Assembly (NCBI GenBank): GCA_015501595.1
Contig: JADNRX010000027.1
Location: 124,001 to 188,000 of the forward strand
DNA from: Hymenopellis radicata
Taxonomy: Eukaryota > Basidiomycota > Agaricomycetes > Agaricales > Physalacriaceae
Direction: 5' to 3'
DNA length: 64,000 nt
Part shown: one piece after another, positions 1-12,181 of the stretch
How the letters are laid out: each line of letters begins with the position of its first letter
How positions within the stretch are numbered: the stretch's first letter is position 1
The notes under the pieces: model-generated
Told to the model about the DNA's origin: nothing
What the model saw: the letters and a program-made list of their open reading frames with translations, nothing else
Databases searched by the model: none
Position numbers and translations under genes: made by a program

Positions 1-2
1 GC

Positions 3-807
3 TACTCGGATTTCTTCGCGTCAGGCTTTCGTGCAGTCGTTCGACGCACCAGCATCAGCCTTCGCGCACCAACCAGTCCCGAAGATATCACTACTGCATC
101 GCTGCACTCCACGCCCACCGCCTGTCACAGGCATCCTCACTCCTTCTCCTTCTCATCCAAGCGCTCCTTGATTGACATTTCTGCCGACGAGAAACAGAGG
201 CGACGCGCTTCTTTCATGGAGTTTTCATCCGCCCTCTTCGACAAACTTACGGCTGCCGCCGCGGACAGCGACGCGCCGCCTCTTTACGGCGGAAGACGAA
301 GGGCGCAAGGGCTTTGCAAACCGCACTCCGATGGCTGGATCACTGGTGGCGGACCTGTCTCGTACCCGTTTGTGTACGTCCTCCTTTGATCCCCAGGTGT
401 ATTCAGTGCTCACGTATAGCGCGAATAGAGAGGTCGATTTTACATCGTTCCAGACCATTGACCCATTCACCTCGTCCCCGGACGCGAAATCCATCTTCAT
501 CGATCTCTCGTCTGAGACATCCACCGCGTCGAGTGCGCAGAAAAGGGAATCATTCCTCTCCTTGTCTGACGGGTCCGTCGTCAGCCTTGTTGAAACTCCA
601 CCACCGCCTCGCCCGATGTCTTTGCCTGCCCCCACTGCTGTGCGCAAATCCCCGGCCCCAAAAAGAAGAGACACTATCAATTTCCCATGGGTAGAGGACG
701 ACGAGGAGGATAACTGGATAGGGCACACGGAGGATGATACTGTTGAGGATCCCGCAAATCGAATTGACTGGCGTCAATTCCATGTCGATGTTTTGTTGGA
801 TGATTAA
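3..807 (+). CDS. 3' part of an unrecognised protein-coding gene (5' end outside window)
   Basis: The third frame is open from base 3 with no methionine, so the gene starts before the window. It reads through a Ser/Thr-rich stretch and KRSLIDISADEKQRRRASF until a stop near 387. The first frame then takes over and reads VYSVLTYSANREVDFTSFQ to a stop at 805-807, ending in an acidic tail (DDEEDNW ... DVLLDD). The frame change is explained by an intron inside about 346-406: either 346-406 (61 nt) or 357-396 (40 nt) keeps the frame. The C-terminal part is low complexity, rich in Ser, Pro and acidic residues, which suggests a disordered region. I do not recognise the family. The coding status of the last 400 bases is fairly secure; the intron choice is not. 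Confidence 0.45.
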
Positions 808-2442
808 AACTCGTAGATGCATCTACTATATATTTTCCTTGGAGACCATTGGATCATATAATTTATTGTTTGTTGTACAACGGACTGTGTAACATCAACA
901 CGCATATTAGAGCTTTGAAAAAGTCAGGATTCGTTGAACTTGAAGACTGAGGACATGTCAATGGAGGGCAAACTTTCCGGACTTCGCGGTGGCATTCAAA
1001 GCACATATGATAATTGTGGCGTACTGCTTCAGGTTTCAATGATTAAACAACTGAATGAGCAATGGGCCTTACCTGCGCCACAGGCGGCCCGCTGGACAGT
1101 TCCTAGATGCGTCAGTCGCTTCGATTAATACCCACTCTCCGAGTCGGATTACCCCCGTAATGGAATCAATTATGCAGATCATAGCCAAGGCATTGAATCT
1201 CCTCTTGACCGTCCGAGCTCGGGATCCAGTACGATCAGCTCCTATCGTCTCACTCACACTCCCCTCGGCTTGCGGAGACTTCGGATCCAGAAACAGTTGT
1301 GCCGTCGGTGTCGATCTTTCTTCTTCTTCAGAACCCAGAGCAGGCCGACGAAAGTCGGGAACTTTGATAGCTGCGATCGTCCTTTTGCAAAAAAGCCTCG
1401 ATATTTTGAAGAGCACCGGCAATCTGCGAGCTTCGATCTTGCTTGATGCTGGTGCGGCCTCATGCCTAACCCATTGCATACGCGACAATACACTGAGTGG
1501 CGCAACTTCTTAATGTGGACAGAGAAACAGCGTGACAAGGACAAACGTTCGGAAGGCACAGACGACGTGTGCGCTCATTTGGCGCGTGAGCTTTCGGGCG
1601 CACGGTGAGAGACCCAGCGCATTGATATATTGCATCCAGGCGACTCTGAAGCAGTGCATACTTGAAGTTGATGGTTCCGTAGGCAACGACTGTTCCTTCC
1701 TTCCTTCCTCGCTGCCGGCTTTTAAAATGAGCGGACGCGTAACTTCTTGAGTCACGCTCGTCGCTCGCAGCTCCGCAAGAAGTCCAGGATAAGGAAGTGT
1801 TCATACTCATACTCGATGTCACTCAGCTCTCGGAGACGCCAGAGAACTCTGGGTGTTGCATTGGGCCTAGATCCTTTTTTTTCAGAATGGCTGTATTTCA
1901 CTGTGCTTAAACATGTAACAAATGTTCTACATTCTCAACAGTACGAGTGGAGACGTCATTCATGGCCTCTGACACTCGGCATTGACTCGGCATGCCGACA
2001 CGCGAGTCTCGCGCGACCACGCGAGCATTGATGTGTACTTGACCGCAGCCCACCATTAAGCCTTACCTCAGATTTCCCTCACATTACTGTCTATTCCGGT
2101 GCTCTGTGCAGCGACTGTTCCGGCAATATTGTATCATGGTAAATGAACAAGGCCAACCCGGGACCATCAAGCGCCTACTGGTAGTAGTACTGCCTCAGTT
2201 CTAGATCTCTTTGGCTACCAACTACTTGGCCGTCATTGGACAGAATACCCGACATGTTACATCAGTATACCAAGGGCTGCCAGAAATTTCAATACGAACT
2301 ATGATCTCTCACCTGCTGCCCCGTCGAGACTCTAGTCCAGACTCGTCTAGCTGCTCCGAGCTCGATATGATATTCCTTTGAGCGCACCATATAAGAAGCT
2401 GGACCTCGGACTGGACCATATACCGCCCACAAACAGCCTATC
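808..2442. other. Intergenic stretch, no supported gene
   Basis: Short open frames occur on both strands but none shows a recognisable motif, a credible splice chain or conserved composition. The final 60 bases are the promoter and 5' leader side of the COX8 gene and contain a TATA-like ATATAAG near 2389. I see no RNA gene or repeat here. Confidence 0.4.
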
Positions 2443-2792
2443 ATGCTCGCCCTTCAAGCATCCAGACGTGTCCAGCAGCTCGCCCAGAGGCGCACATACA
2501 TCTGGGTTCCTGCCTCTGTGAAGCCTCTAGCCAACACCAACGTATGCCTATTGGCTCTTGCCCGTCGTCTTTCTGACCTGTCATATGCTAGCACATGCCG
2601 TTCAATTTTCCTATACGGTCGAAGCCGCATGCGCCAGGATTCGCTCTCAAGTTTTGTTCCGTGTTTGCTGTGGGCCTCTTGCTTCCCGTTATCGCTGTTT
2701 CGTGGCAGTGGTATGTTATATTTACTACCGCCACTTCCTATTACTCACTTGATGCGCGCAGGTACAAGCCTGGCGGACTGAAGAACCCTTGA
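2443..2792 (+). CDS. COX8: Cytochrome c oxidase small subunit, COX8/VIIc type
   Basis: Three exons (2443-2541, 2592-2710, 2762-2792) with introns of 50 and 51 nt and GTATGC/GTATGT donors give 82 residues. The N-terminus (MLALQASRRVQQLAQRRTY) is basic and lacks acidic residues, as expected for a mitochondrial presequence. The mature part starts near HMPFNFPIRSKP and is followed by one membrane helix (FCSVFAVGLLLPVIAVSWQW) and a short KPGGLKNP tail. The N(L/M)PF motif before a single helix, and the overall length, match the COX8/subunit VIIc family of mitochondrial complex IV in the inner membrane. The assignment rests on this layout rather than a search. The gene is intact and ends about 170 bp before the tandem array. 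Confidence 0.72.
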
Positions 2793-2965
2793 TTTGTCTA
2801 GTGTTCCTTCAAGATTACCTTCGCCATCCCATTCAGCCACTGCTTCCATCATTTCCCTAGATAGTTTTGAATAGACATCTAGATATAGGACGCTTTGCCG
2901 CCTACATACACTGTAGACTACCGTACTATTCAACTATACAATTCAAGCCCGCACAATTTGATGAC

Positions 2966-5900
2966 GGGCTCGATAACGATGCTGGTGCTTAAAAGGAAAA
3001 GAAAAAAGAAAAGAAAAAGAAAAGAAAAAGAAAAGGGAGGAAGGAGGAGGGAGAAAGGAAGGGATGTATGGGAGATCTCAGCTCTCTCAACTTTGGGTCT
3101 CCCTATGTCGAGAGCGCTGAACGCAATGATGAGTATGAGATGGGTGGGAGCAAGGCGCGGCGATCACTGATCTGTCCTAGTTTGGAAGGTTGGTCAGTTT
3201 TGATGCTTGAGATAACAAAATGCAGTAAATACAGACTTTCATAAAGCGGAAGCCTCTGAGAATTTTTAGGGAGGCTCCGGCGAGTGTCTTTGACATTTGG
3301 TGAATTTACCAGATTTTAAGCGCATCAGTACACCAGCGTACATTTTCGTTTCGAGTTGACAATTTGCTATCGGCGGAGTTTGAATTCTCACGGAAGCGGC
3401 CGCGCGTGCAGCTTCAAACGCAAATTCTTGCCTCCCTGTTGGTACACGGCGAGCTACGAAGGTGTCCAATTTCATGGCATATGTACTGACTGTCATATAA
3501 GAGTGTACAGACCTGATATGCCTGCTTCTTGTAGTATATAGCGGGTAGCTCATCATAATTTGCTGTAGACACAAATATGTTACTGAAAAAGTTCAATCTG
3601 GGCACCTGAAACAACGAACTGACAATCAAGCTCAATCTCCGACGCCACGCGGTCAAGCCAACGCAAGCGCGACAGTCGATTCGCCAACATTCCCGCACTG
3701 TACGGTGCGCGTGAGGAGGCGTGGGAGCAAATCACCAAATACAATTCAAACTCCGACGATAGCAAAAAAGGATAACAAAACACCAGCATGGTAATCGAGC
3801 CTGATGGGGCTCGATAACGATGCTGGTGCTTAAAAGGAAAAGAAAAAAGAAAAGAAAAAGAAAAGAAAAAGAAAAGGGAGGAAGGAGGAGGGAGAAAGGA
3901 AGGGATGTATGGGAGATCTCAGCTCTCTCAACTTTGGGTCTCCCTATGTCGAGAGCGCTGAACGCAATGATGAGTATGAGATGGGTGGGAGCAAGGCGCG
4001 GCGATCACTGATCTGTCCTAGTTTGGAAGGTTGGTCAGTTTTGATGCTTGAGATAACAAAATGCAGTAAATACAGACTTTCATAAAGCGGAAGCCTCTGA
4101 GAATTTTTAGGGAGGCTCCGGCGAGTGTCTTTGACATTTGGTGAATTTACCAGATTTTAAGCGCATCAGTACACCAGCGTACATTTTCGTTTCGAGTTGA
4201 CAATTTGCTATCGGCGGAGTTTGAATTCTCACGGAAGCGGCCGCGCGTGCAGCTTCAAACGCAAATTCTTGCCTCCCTGTTGGTACACGGCGAGCTACGA
4301 AGGTGTCCAATTTCATGGCATATGTACTGACTGTCATATAAGAGTGTACAGACCTGATATGCCTGCTTCTTGTAGTATATAGCGGGTAGCTCATCATAAT
4401 TTGCTGTAGACACAAATATGTTACTGAAAAAGTTCAATCTGGGCACCTGAAACAACGAACTGACAATCAAGCTCAATCTCCGACGCCACGCGGTCAAGCC
4501 AACGCAAGCGCGACAGTCGATTCGCCAACATTCCCGCACTGTACGGTGCGCGTGAGGAGGCGTGGGAGCAAATCACCAAATACAATTCAAACTCCGACGA
4601 TAGCAAAAAAGGATAACAAAACACCAGCATGGTAATCGAGCCTGATGGGGCTCGATAACGATGCTGGTGCTTAAAAGGAAAAGAAAAAAGAAAAGAAAAA
4701 GAAAAGAAAAAGAAAAGGGAGGAAGGAGGAGGAGAAAGGAAGGGATGTATGGGAGATCTCAGCTCTCTCAACTTTGGGTCTCCCTATGTCGAGAGCGCTG
4801 AACGCAATGATGAGTATGAGATGGGTGGGAGCAAGGCGCGGCGATCACTGATCTGTCCTAGTTTGGGAAGGTTGGTCAGTTTTGATGCTTGAGATAACAA
4901 AATGCAGTAAATACAGACTTTCATAAAGCGGAAGCCTCTGAGAATTTTTAGGGAGGCTCCGGCGAGTGTCTTTGACATTTGGTGAATTTACCAGATTTTA
5001 AGCGCATCAGTACACCAGCGTACATTTTCGTTTCGAGTTGACAATTTGCTATCGGCGGAGTTTGAATTCTCACGGAAGCGGCCGCGCGTGCAGCTTCAAA
5101 CGCAAATTCTTGCCTCCCTGTTGGTACACGGCGAGCTACGAAGGTGTCCAATTTCATGGCATATGTACTGACTGTCATATAAGAGTGTACAGACCTGATA
5201 TGCCTGCTTCTTGTAGTATATAGCGGGTAGCTCATCATAATTTGCTGTAGACACAAATATGTTACTGAAAAAGTTCAATCTGGGCACCTGAAACAAACGA
5301 ACTGACAATCAAGCTCAATCTCCGACGCCACGCGGTCAAGCCAACGCAAGCGCGACAGTCGATTCGCCAACATTCCCGCACTGTACGGTGCGCGTGAGGA
5401 GGCGTGGAGCAAATCACCAAATACAATTCAAACTCCGACGATAGCAAAAAAGGATAACAAAACACCAGCATGGTAATCGAGCCTGATGGGGCTCGATAAC
5501 GATGCTGGTGCTTAAAAGGAAAAGAAAAAAGAAAAGAAAAAGAAAAGAAAAGAAAAGGGAGGAAGGAGGAGGGAGAAAGGAAGGGATGTATGGGAGATCT
5601 CAGCTCTCTCAACTTTGGGTCTCCCTATGTCGAGAGCGCTGAACGCAATGATGAGTATGAGATGGGTGGGAGCAAGGCGCGGCGATCACTGATCTGTCCT
5701 AGTTTGGAAGGTTGGTCAGTTTTGATGCTTGAGATAACAAAATGCAGTAAATACAGACTTTCATAAAGCGGAAGCCTCTGAGAATTTTTAGGGAGGCTCC
5801 GGCGAGTGTCTTTGACATTTGGTGAATTTACCAGATTTTAAGCGCATCAGTACACCAGCGTACATTTTCGTTTCGAGTTGACAATTTGCTATCGGCGGAG

Positions 5901-8011
5901 TTTGAATTCTCACGGAAGCGGCCGCGCGTGCAGCTTCAAACGCAAATTCTTGCCTCCCTGTTGGTACACGGCGAGCTACGAAGGTGTCCAATTTCATGGC
6001 ATATGTACTGACTGTCATATAAGAGTGTACAGACCTGATATGCCTGCTTCTTGTAGTATATAGCGGGTAGCTCATCATAATTTGCTGTAGACACAAATAT
6101 GTTACTGAAAAAAGTTCAATCTGGGCACCTGAAACAACGAACTGACAATCAAGCTCAATCTCCGACGCCACGCGGTCAAGCCAACGCAAGCGCGACAGTC
6201 GATTCGCCAACATTCCCGCACTGTACGGTGCGCGTGAGGAGGCGTGGGAGCAAATCACCAAATACAATTCAAACTCCGACGATAGCAAAAAAGGATAACA
6301 AAACACCAGCATGGTAATCGAGCCTGATGGGGCTCGATAACGATGCTGGTGCTTAAAAGGAAAAGAAAAAAGAAAAGAAAAAGAAAAGAAAAAGAAAAGG
6401 GAGGAAGGAGGAGGGAGAAAGGAAGGGATGTATGGGAGATCTCAGCTCTCTCAACTTTGGGTCTCCCTATGTCGAGAGCGCTGAACGCAATGATGAGTAT
6501 GAGATGGGTGGGAGCAAGGCGCGGCGATCACTGATCTGTCCTAGTTTGGAAGGTTGGTCAGTTTTGATGCTTGAGATAACAAAATGCAGTAAATACAGAC
6601 TTTCATAAAGCGGAAGCCTCTGAGAATTTTTAGGGAGGCTCCGGCGAGTGTCTTTGACATTTGGTGAATTTACCAGATTTTAAGCGCATCAGTACACCAG
6701 CGTACATTTTCGTTTCGAGTTGACAATTTGCTATCGGCGGAGTTTGAATTCTCACGGAAGCGGCCGCGCGTGCAGCTTCAAACGCAAATTCTTGCCTCCC
6801 TGTTGGTACACGGCGAGCTACGAAGGTGTCCAATTTCATGGCATATGTACTGACTGTCATATAAGAGTGTACAGACCTGATATGCCTGCTTCTTGTAGTA
6901 TATAGCGGGTAGCTCATCATAATTTGCTGTAGACACAAATATGTTACTGAAAAAGTTCAATCTGGGCACCTGAAACAACGAACTGACAATCAAGCTCAAT
7001 CTCCGACGCCACGCGGTCAAGCCAACGCAAGCGCGACAGTCGATTCGCCAACATTCCCGCACTGTACGGTGCGCGTGAGGAGGCGTGGGAGCAAATCACC
7101 AAATACAATTCAAACTCCGACGATAGCAAAAAAGGATAACAAAACACCAGCATGGTAATCGAGCCTGATGGGGCTCGATAACGATGCTGGTGCTTAAAAG
7201 GAAAAGAAAAAAGAAAAGAAAAAGAAAAGAAAAAGAAAAGGGAGGAAGGAGGAGGGAGAAAGGAAGGGATGTATGGGAGATCTCAGCTCTCTCAACTTTG
7301 GGTCTCCCTATGTCGAGAGCGCTGAACGCAATGATGAGTATGAGATGGGTGGGAGCAAGGCGCGGCGATCACTGATCTGTCCTAGTTTGGAAGGTTGGTC
7401 AGTTTTGATGCTTGAGATAACAAAATGCAGTAAATACAGACTTTCATAAAGCGGAAGCCTCTGAGAATTTTTAGGGAGGCTCCGGCGAGTGTCTTTGACA
7501 TTTGGTGAATTTACCAGATTTTAAGCGCATCAGTACACCAGCGTACATTTTCGTTTCGAGTTGACAATTTGCTATCGGCGGAGTTTGAATTCTCACGGAA
7601 GCGGCCGCGCGTGCAGCTTCAAACGCAAATTCTTGCCTCCCTGTTGGTACACGGCGAGCTACGAAGGTGTCCAATTTCATGGCATATGTACTGACTGTCA
7701 TATAAGAGTGTACAGACCTGATATGCCTGCTTCTTGTAGTATATAGCGGGTAGCTCATCATAATTTGCTGTAGACACAAATATGTTACTGAAAAAGTTCA
7801 ATCTGGGCACCTGAAACAACGAACTGACAATCAAGCTCAATCTCCGACGCCACGCGGTCAAGCCAACGCAAGCGCGACAGTCGATTCGCCAACATTCCCG
7901 CACTGTACGGTGCGCGTGAGGAGGCGTGGGAGCAAATCACCAAATACAATTCAAACTCCGACGATAGCAAAAAAGGATAACAAAACACCAGCATGGTAAT
8001 CGAGCCTGATG
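2966..8011. repeat. Tandem array: six 841-bp units with terminal inverted repeats
   Basis: Units start at 2966, 3807, 4648, 5489, 6330 and 7171, all exactly 841 bp apart, and the array ends at 8011. The units are almost identical; the differences I see are mostly one-base changes in homopolymer or purine runs, mainly in units 3 and 4. Each unit begins GGCTCGATAACGATGCTGG and ends with an imperfect inverse copy (CACCAGCAT ... ATCGAGCC), matching at 19 of 21 positions, so every junction is a palindrome around TGATG. TGATG also lies beside the array on both outer sides. Next to the left end is a GAAAA-type purine tract. A second inverted repeat lies inside each unit (3363-3386 with 3743-3766 in unit 1, 23 of 24 matching). 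This is the architecture of a non-autonomous terminal-inverted-repeat element in tandem. Short frames inside (63, 94 and 102 codons) have no protein-like features and I do not call them genes. Confidence 0.93.
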
Positions 8012-9990
8012 GACGCCACAGTCGGCTTGGAGTCGCGGGCCGGTATTCCGCTTAATTCGCACCTCGCGATCATCGGCCCGAATTGCTTTCCGCAGCAACC
8101 ACCCGCCATTGCGTTAGCGCTGAGTACTGAGTCCCGACCCAAGATCCGACACGCAGACCATTCTGCTCCAAAGTATACAAAGAAAGAATTCATGGACACA
8201 TCCGACTTCCTGTTCCGTGGCTATTTGGGTTCTGATGTCCGCTGCGCCGACCATTTCTCTGGGTCGCCTTCCAACAAATCGTATAGTCACCGCCGAGGCA
8301 GGTGATTTTTATCTCACACTCAAACATGAAAAGTCTTCTGTCAGTGTCAGGCCTTGCTTACCAGATATATGAATCTGCGCCACTCGGTCATCTTTGGTTA
8401 CCCAAGACGCCCTTTGAGCGCTATATGGACGACGTATACAAAGGATCATAGAATGCTGGGCATCTCTTTAATACCACGACCTGTGGAATCCCAATATATA
8501 AGTACCTCATCATGTCCTCGCTGTATTCGCCTGCGAACTTCTCCGCTCTGAACTCCAACTCCTACGCCCACATACAAATGTCGTTTTTACATCGCAAGCG
8601 GCATCAACGACAACACTGAAGTGATGTTCGTCTAACTTTTCTGTTGCTTTATGTTGCCGTCTCATCAATCATTATTTAGCGACTTCGTGTTCTCGTCCCA
8701 TTACTACAAGGTGATATCGAGTCTGCCATATACGAACTCTGCTCCCCGTACCAGACTCCCTGTGCGGTCTTCCAAGCTATCGTCTTCTCCCTCCGCTTCT
8801 ACTCTTAAACTGCATTATTCGACACCGATGATTTTGGCGTCACCGAGGAAGTCGAAGAGTTTGTGACATGATAATGAGGTGTTTTCTACCTCATTGCATT
8901 GCAAGCTATAGGCGATAAGTTGAGCTCTGCGATGTCTAACAGTGAGTTCAACTACACTTCCTGTATCGACATTGATTAGAGGTTAACCAATGTCCAGGCT
9001 CAACCTCTCGGGACTTGCATCTTGCAGCGAATACAAGAATATCAGGCAAAACCTCTCGAATGCTGTCAGCATAGGCACACTCCAAATTGGACACAGCGAA
9101 TGAGAGGTTGGTGGCCATCGCGCATCTTTCGGTGCTTGTGCCGCACTGCGGAGCTCGACAATATGCAGTGCACTATCCAAGTGCTCTTTCAGTATATGCA
9201 GATTGGCACGTCGAGCAAGGGAACCATGCCCTTGCGCGAGCTTCCATTCCCGCTGACACTTCCACCTCCCCAGTCGATGCGGGTCGTTCTCTCCATCGAA
9301 GTGGTTCATCGTCGAGTTTGACCTCGTTCCAGAGTCTGAGGCGCAGTGGGATTTTCTTGCCGATCGTGTGTGGAGTGTATGGGACGACGATTGCGAGAAG
9401 TGGGCCATGAGCGCATGAGCCTTCAGTGAGCCTTGAAGTTGTATTGGGATAGGTCCTTCGAGCGGGTGCATGATGCCGATTTTGACGCGTCATTGCGGAG
9501 CCAGGCGTGAACTAAGGGATGAGAAGTGTTGAAGCAGTTGGATGGATAGATGTCATGGACTGTAGGTAAAAGTATAGATGTGTTTTCTGTGTTTCTTCTC
9601 TTTCTTTTCTTCAGTTACCTGTCAACTCCTTCTGTATAAAAGTACTCAATCACTCCCCTTCCACCCTGTCACTTTTACAGTTCAGACGACACGATACATG
9701 TTAATATAAGGAACACTGCCAACTGGAGGGAGGTCAATGGCTATCATCCGCCAATATCCAATATCCCGGAAGCCCGGTCCGTCCCCTTTCCCACCCAACT
9801 ACCCGGTCCCTAGCGAATCGGTACTCATGCCTTGCAACCACCACCACCTCGGGATCAAGGCCTCAAATTCAAAGGCGAGCCAAATGACTAACGACCCGGT
9901 TGAACGCGCGGCTCGATTCGTAATCAAGAATCGGGATATATAATAATACCTCGACGCGACACACACTCGGACCTTTGGATAACGCTGGGA
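8012..9990. other. Gene-poor stretch with decayed coding fragments
   Basis: No continuous gene can be assembled. Pieces with protein-like composition occur in changing frames on the plus strand: DIESAIYELCSPYQTP near 8710, and a run near 9087-9420 described separately. A TATA-like TATATAAG lies near 8497 and a TATAAAAG near 9636, neither clearly attached to a gene. The region from 9740 to 9990 is the promoter side of the carboxylesterase gene and contains ATATATAATAATA near 9936. Confidence 0.35.
9087..9411 (+). pseudogene. Possible gene remnant, unrecognised
   Basis: One frame reads ERLVAIAHLSVLVPHCG ... YADWHVEQGNHALARASIP from 9087. A second frame takes over near 9270 and ends KWFIVEFDLVPESEAQ then WDFLADRVWSVWDDDCEKW to a stop at 9409-9411. 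Both parts look like ordinary soluble protein, but I find no convincing splice pair joining them and no upstream start exon, so this may be a broken gene or two exons of a model I cannot complete. I do not recognise the family. Confidence 0.28.
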
Positions 9991-10000
9991 TAACGACGGC

Positions 10001-12181
10001 ATGTTTTCCATCAGGCTTCCTCTCCGTGCTGTTGCCCTTCTTTTGCTCGCCGTCCTTGGCGCGCATTCAGCAGAGGCCGACGCGTATGTTCCGGTCGTCG
10101 ATCTAGGATACGCCAACTATCGAGGGATATGGGACCCGACGTTTTCCAATAACACGCAGTTCTTGGGTATCCGATATGCTGCTCCCCCCATAGGTACGTG
10201 GCTCATTGACCTGGATTCCATTCAACTGACGCGTCTCAGGTGCTCTGCGATTTAACGCGCCCCAGCCTCCGCCTACAAGAAGTGCTTTATACCCAGCTCT
10301 TGAAGATGCAAAGGCGCAGCCACCGCAATGTCGTCAAGCTGGCCTTGGTCGCGCCGACGGAAAAGGCGGTAAAATCGACATGCCACCATTCGGCCTGCTC
10401 GGTTTGCCCGAATCGGAGGATTGTCTCTTTCTCAAGTATGTACTCTAGTTCGTTCTCTGACGGCGTACTGAACATGTTCTTAGTGTGTACGTCCCCGGTC
10501 AAATCGACGCGTCAAAACGGCTCCCTGTCATCGTGTGGATTCACGGAGGCGGATTTGCTGTTGGCTCCATCCAAACTGTCGCCGGCTTCAGCTTCTACAA
10601 CGGCGACGACCTCATCTACGGAATGCAACAAGTCGAAGGCGGAGAGGACGGGGCGGTCGTGGTGCTCTTGCAGTACCGACTCGGAATGTTTGGGTTCCTC
10701 GCGGGAAAGGCAGTCAAGGAAGATGGAGCGCTTAATGCTGGATTATTGGATCAGCAGCTTGCGCTCCAGTGGGTACAGGAACATGTGTGTTCTCTGCTTC
10801 CTTTCCATCTTGATGAAACTAATGTTGTTGGCAGATCACCAAATTTGGTGGGGATCCATCGAGGGTAACGATATGGGGACAGTCCGCCGGTAAAGCACTT
10901 CTTATCGCTAAGTTACGCTAGCAGTGACTGACTGGCGGAAAACTAGGCGCTCAGTCGGTTCTCGAGCATGTCATCGCTAACAACGGCCAGACCAGTCCAC
11001 CACTCTTCAAGCGTGGTATTACAAGCAGTACTGCTATATTGACGCAGTATCGTTACAACGACTCGATACCTGAAGGTCATTATGCTGATGTTTTGCGAGA
11101 AGTCAAGTTGGTCTTGTCCAGGTTTCCAAGGAACGACTTTTACTGACGTGGACCGCTGCTTAGATGCTCCAACCTCAAATGTCTCCGCAAGTTACTCGAG
11201 GAGAAACTTGCCGAGGTGAACAAGGAGGTTGCCAGTCGAGGTTTCTTCAGCTCGTTTGTGTTTGTTCCCGTTGTCGACGGCAGCTTCCTTGCGCAGAGCC
11301 CCTCACAGGCGTTGAAGGAACGTAAGGTCAATGGGGTATGATCTCGCTACTCCTTTGCCGGGAGCTTTTTCTGATGGCCTTTTCACAGGAGGATATACTG
11401 GTCACGACCAACAGCGATGAAGGTACCCTGTTCGCCAACCCCATGCTAGGACCGCTAGACTCTTACATCAAGAACCACTTTCCCCATCTTACTGAAGAGC
11501 AAGGTCTTTCAGCAGCGGCACTGTTCGAAGGCCTGGAGCAACCATTCAGTTCAGTACTTGCTGACAGTAAGCATGCCCCATATTGCCTCCTTGTTTATGC
11601 TAATCGTCTCTAAGCAATGTTCGATTGCCCCGCTCTCTCCCTTCTCGACGCCTTCCCCGGTCGTGCGTATAAAGGTCTTTTCGCCATCCCTCCTGCGTTT
11701 CACGGGCTGGATGTCGCGTATTATTTCTTCTCGTGCGTTCACTTTCTCCCAAGTCGTCTTTCCTGATGGTCGTCTCTAGACAAGCGAATGACCCTGGAGC
11801 CTCGCCGTACCGTAACCCCGAATTCCAACGCGCGTTCACGGCGCCTTTCTTTTACTTTATTCTGAACGGCACTCCCAATCCTGGTGGCGTCGATGATTTG
11901 GGTCTCAAGGCGTACTGGGATGTGCTATATGGGACGCTATTTGACACACGCGAGGCACCACGATGGGAGGCGTATCATGATGATGATGTGCGAGCGTTGG
12001 ATGGGGGCGTGCAGATGTTGTTTAACCACACGGAAGATGGTGTGCCTGTGGTCAACAGTGTGCCTACGGATGCGAAGTTAATTGAGAGGTGTCGGTATGT
12101 CGTTCACCCCGTATGTTTTGGTCCTTGTTAACAAAGTGGATAAGGTTCTGGGATAGCGTCGCTGCAGAGACAGGACGATAG
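10001..12181 (+). CDS. Secreted type-B carboxylesterase/lipase
   Basis: Ten exons keep one frame: 10001-10193, 10240-10435, 10484-10784, 10835-10889, 10947-11106, 11164-11335, 11389-11566, 11615-11732, 11780-12094 and 12145-12181, with introns of 46-57 nt. The protein begins with a signal peptide (basic start, then AVALLLLAVLGAHSAEA). Family landmarks follow in order: YANYRGIWD, FLGIRYAAPP, CLFLNVYVP, the oxyanion-hole segment VIVWIHGGGF, the nucleophile region GGDPSRVTIWGQSAG, and VTTNSDEG. The nucleophile elbow is GQSAG rather than the usual GESAG, and it is interrupted by an intron after the first base of the last Gly codon. Members of the carboxylesterase type-B family hydrolyse ester bonds; the substrate is unknown, and an extracellular site follows from the signal peptide. 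The gene seems intact, with a short ETGR C-terminus. Confidence 0.88.

Noticed and set aside
3380..3410. Adjacent EcoRI and NotI sites in each tandem unit, suggesting cloning-vector or adaptor contamination
   Set aside because: The sites are embedded in unit sequence that is continuous with genomic flanks, occurs six times, and the EcoRI side overlaps one arm of an imperfect internal inverted repeat. Adaptor sequence would not show this.
2979..7903. Recurrent frames of 61-102 codons in every tandem unit, on both strands
   Set aside because: They repeat only because the DNA repeats, overlap each other on opposite strands, contain a low-complexity KRKRKKK run from the purine tract, and change length wherever a unit has a one-base indel. 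No protein-like selection is visible.
2966..8011. CRISPR-like or ribosomal DNA interpretation of the tandem array
   Set aside because: There are no short repeats separated by unique spacers, and no recognisable rRNA or 5S sequence; the units are uniform and bounded by inverted repeats.
8510..8620. Short frame beginning MSSLYSPANFSALNSN as a possible mating pheromone precursor
   Set aside because: It has no C-terminal CaaX motif and no upstream receptor gene, and ends in an RKRHQRQH-like tail.
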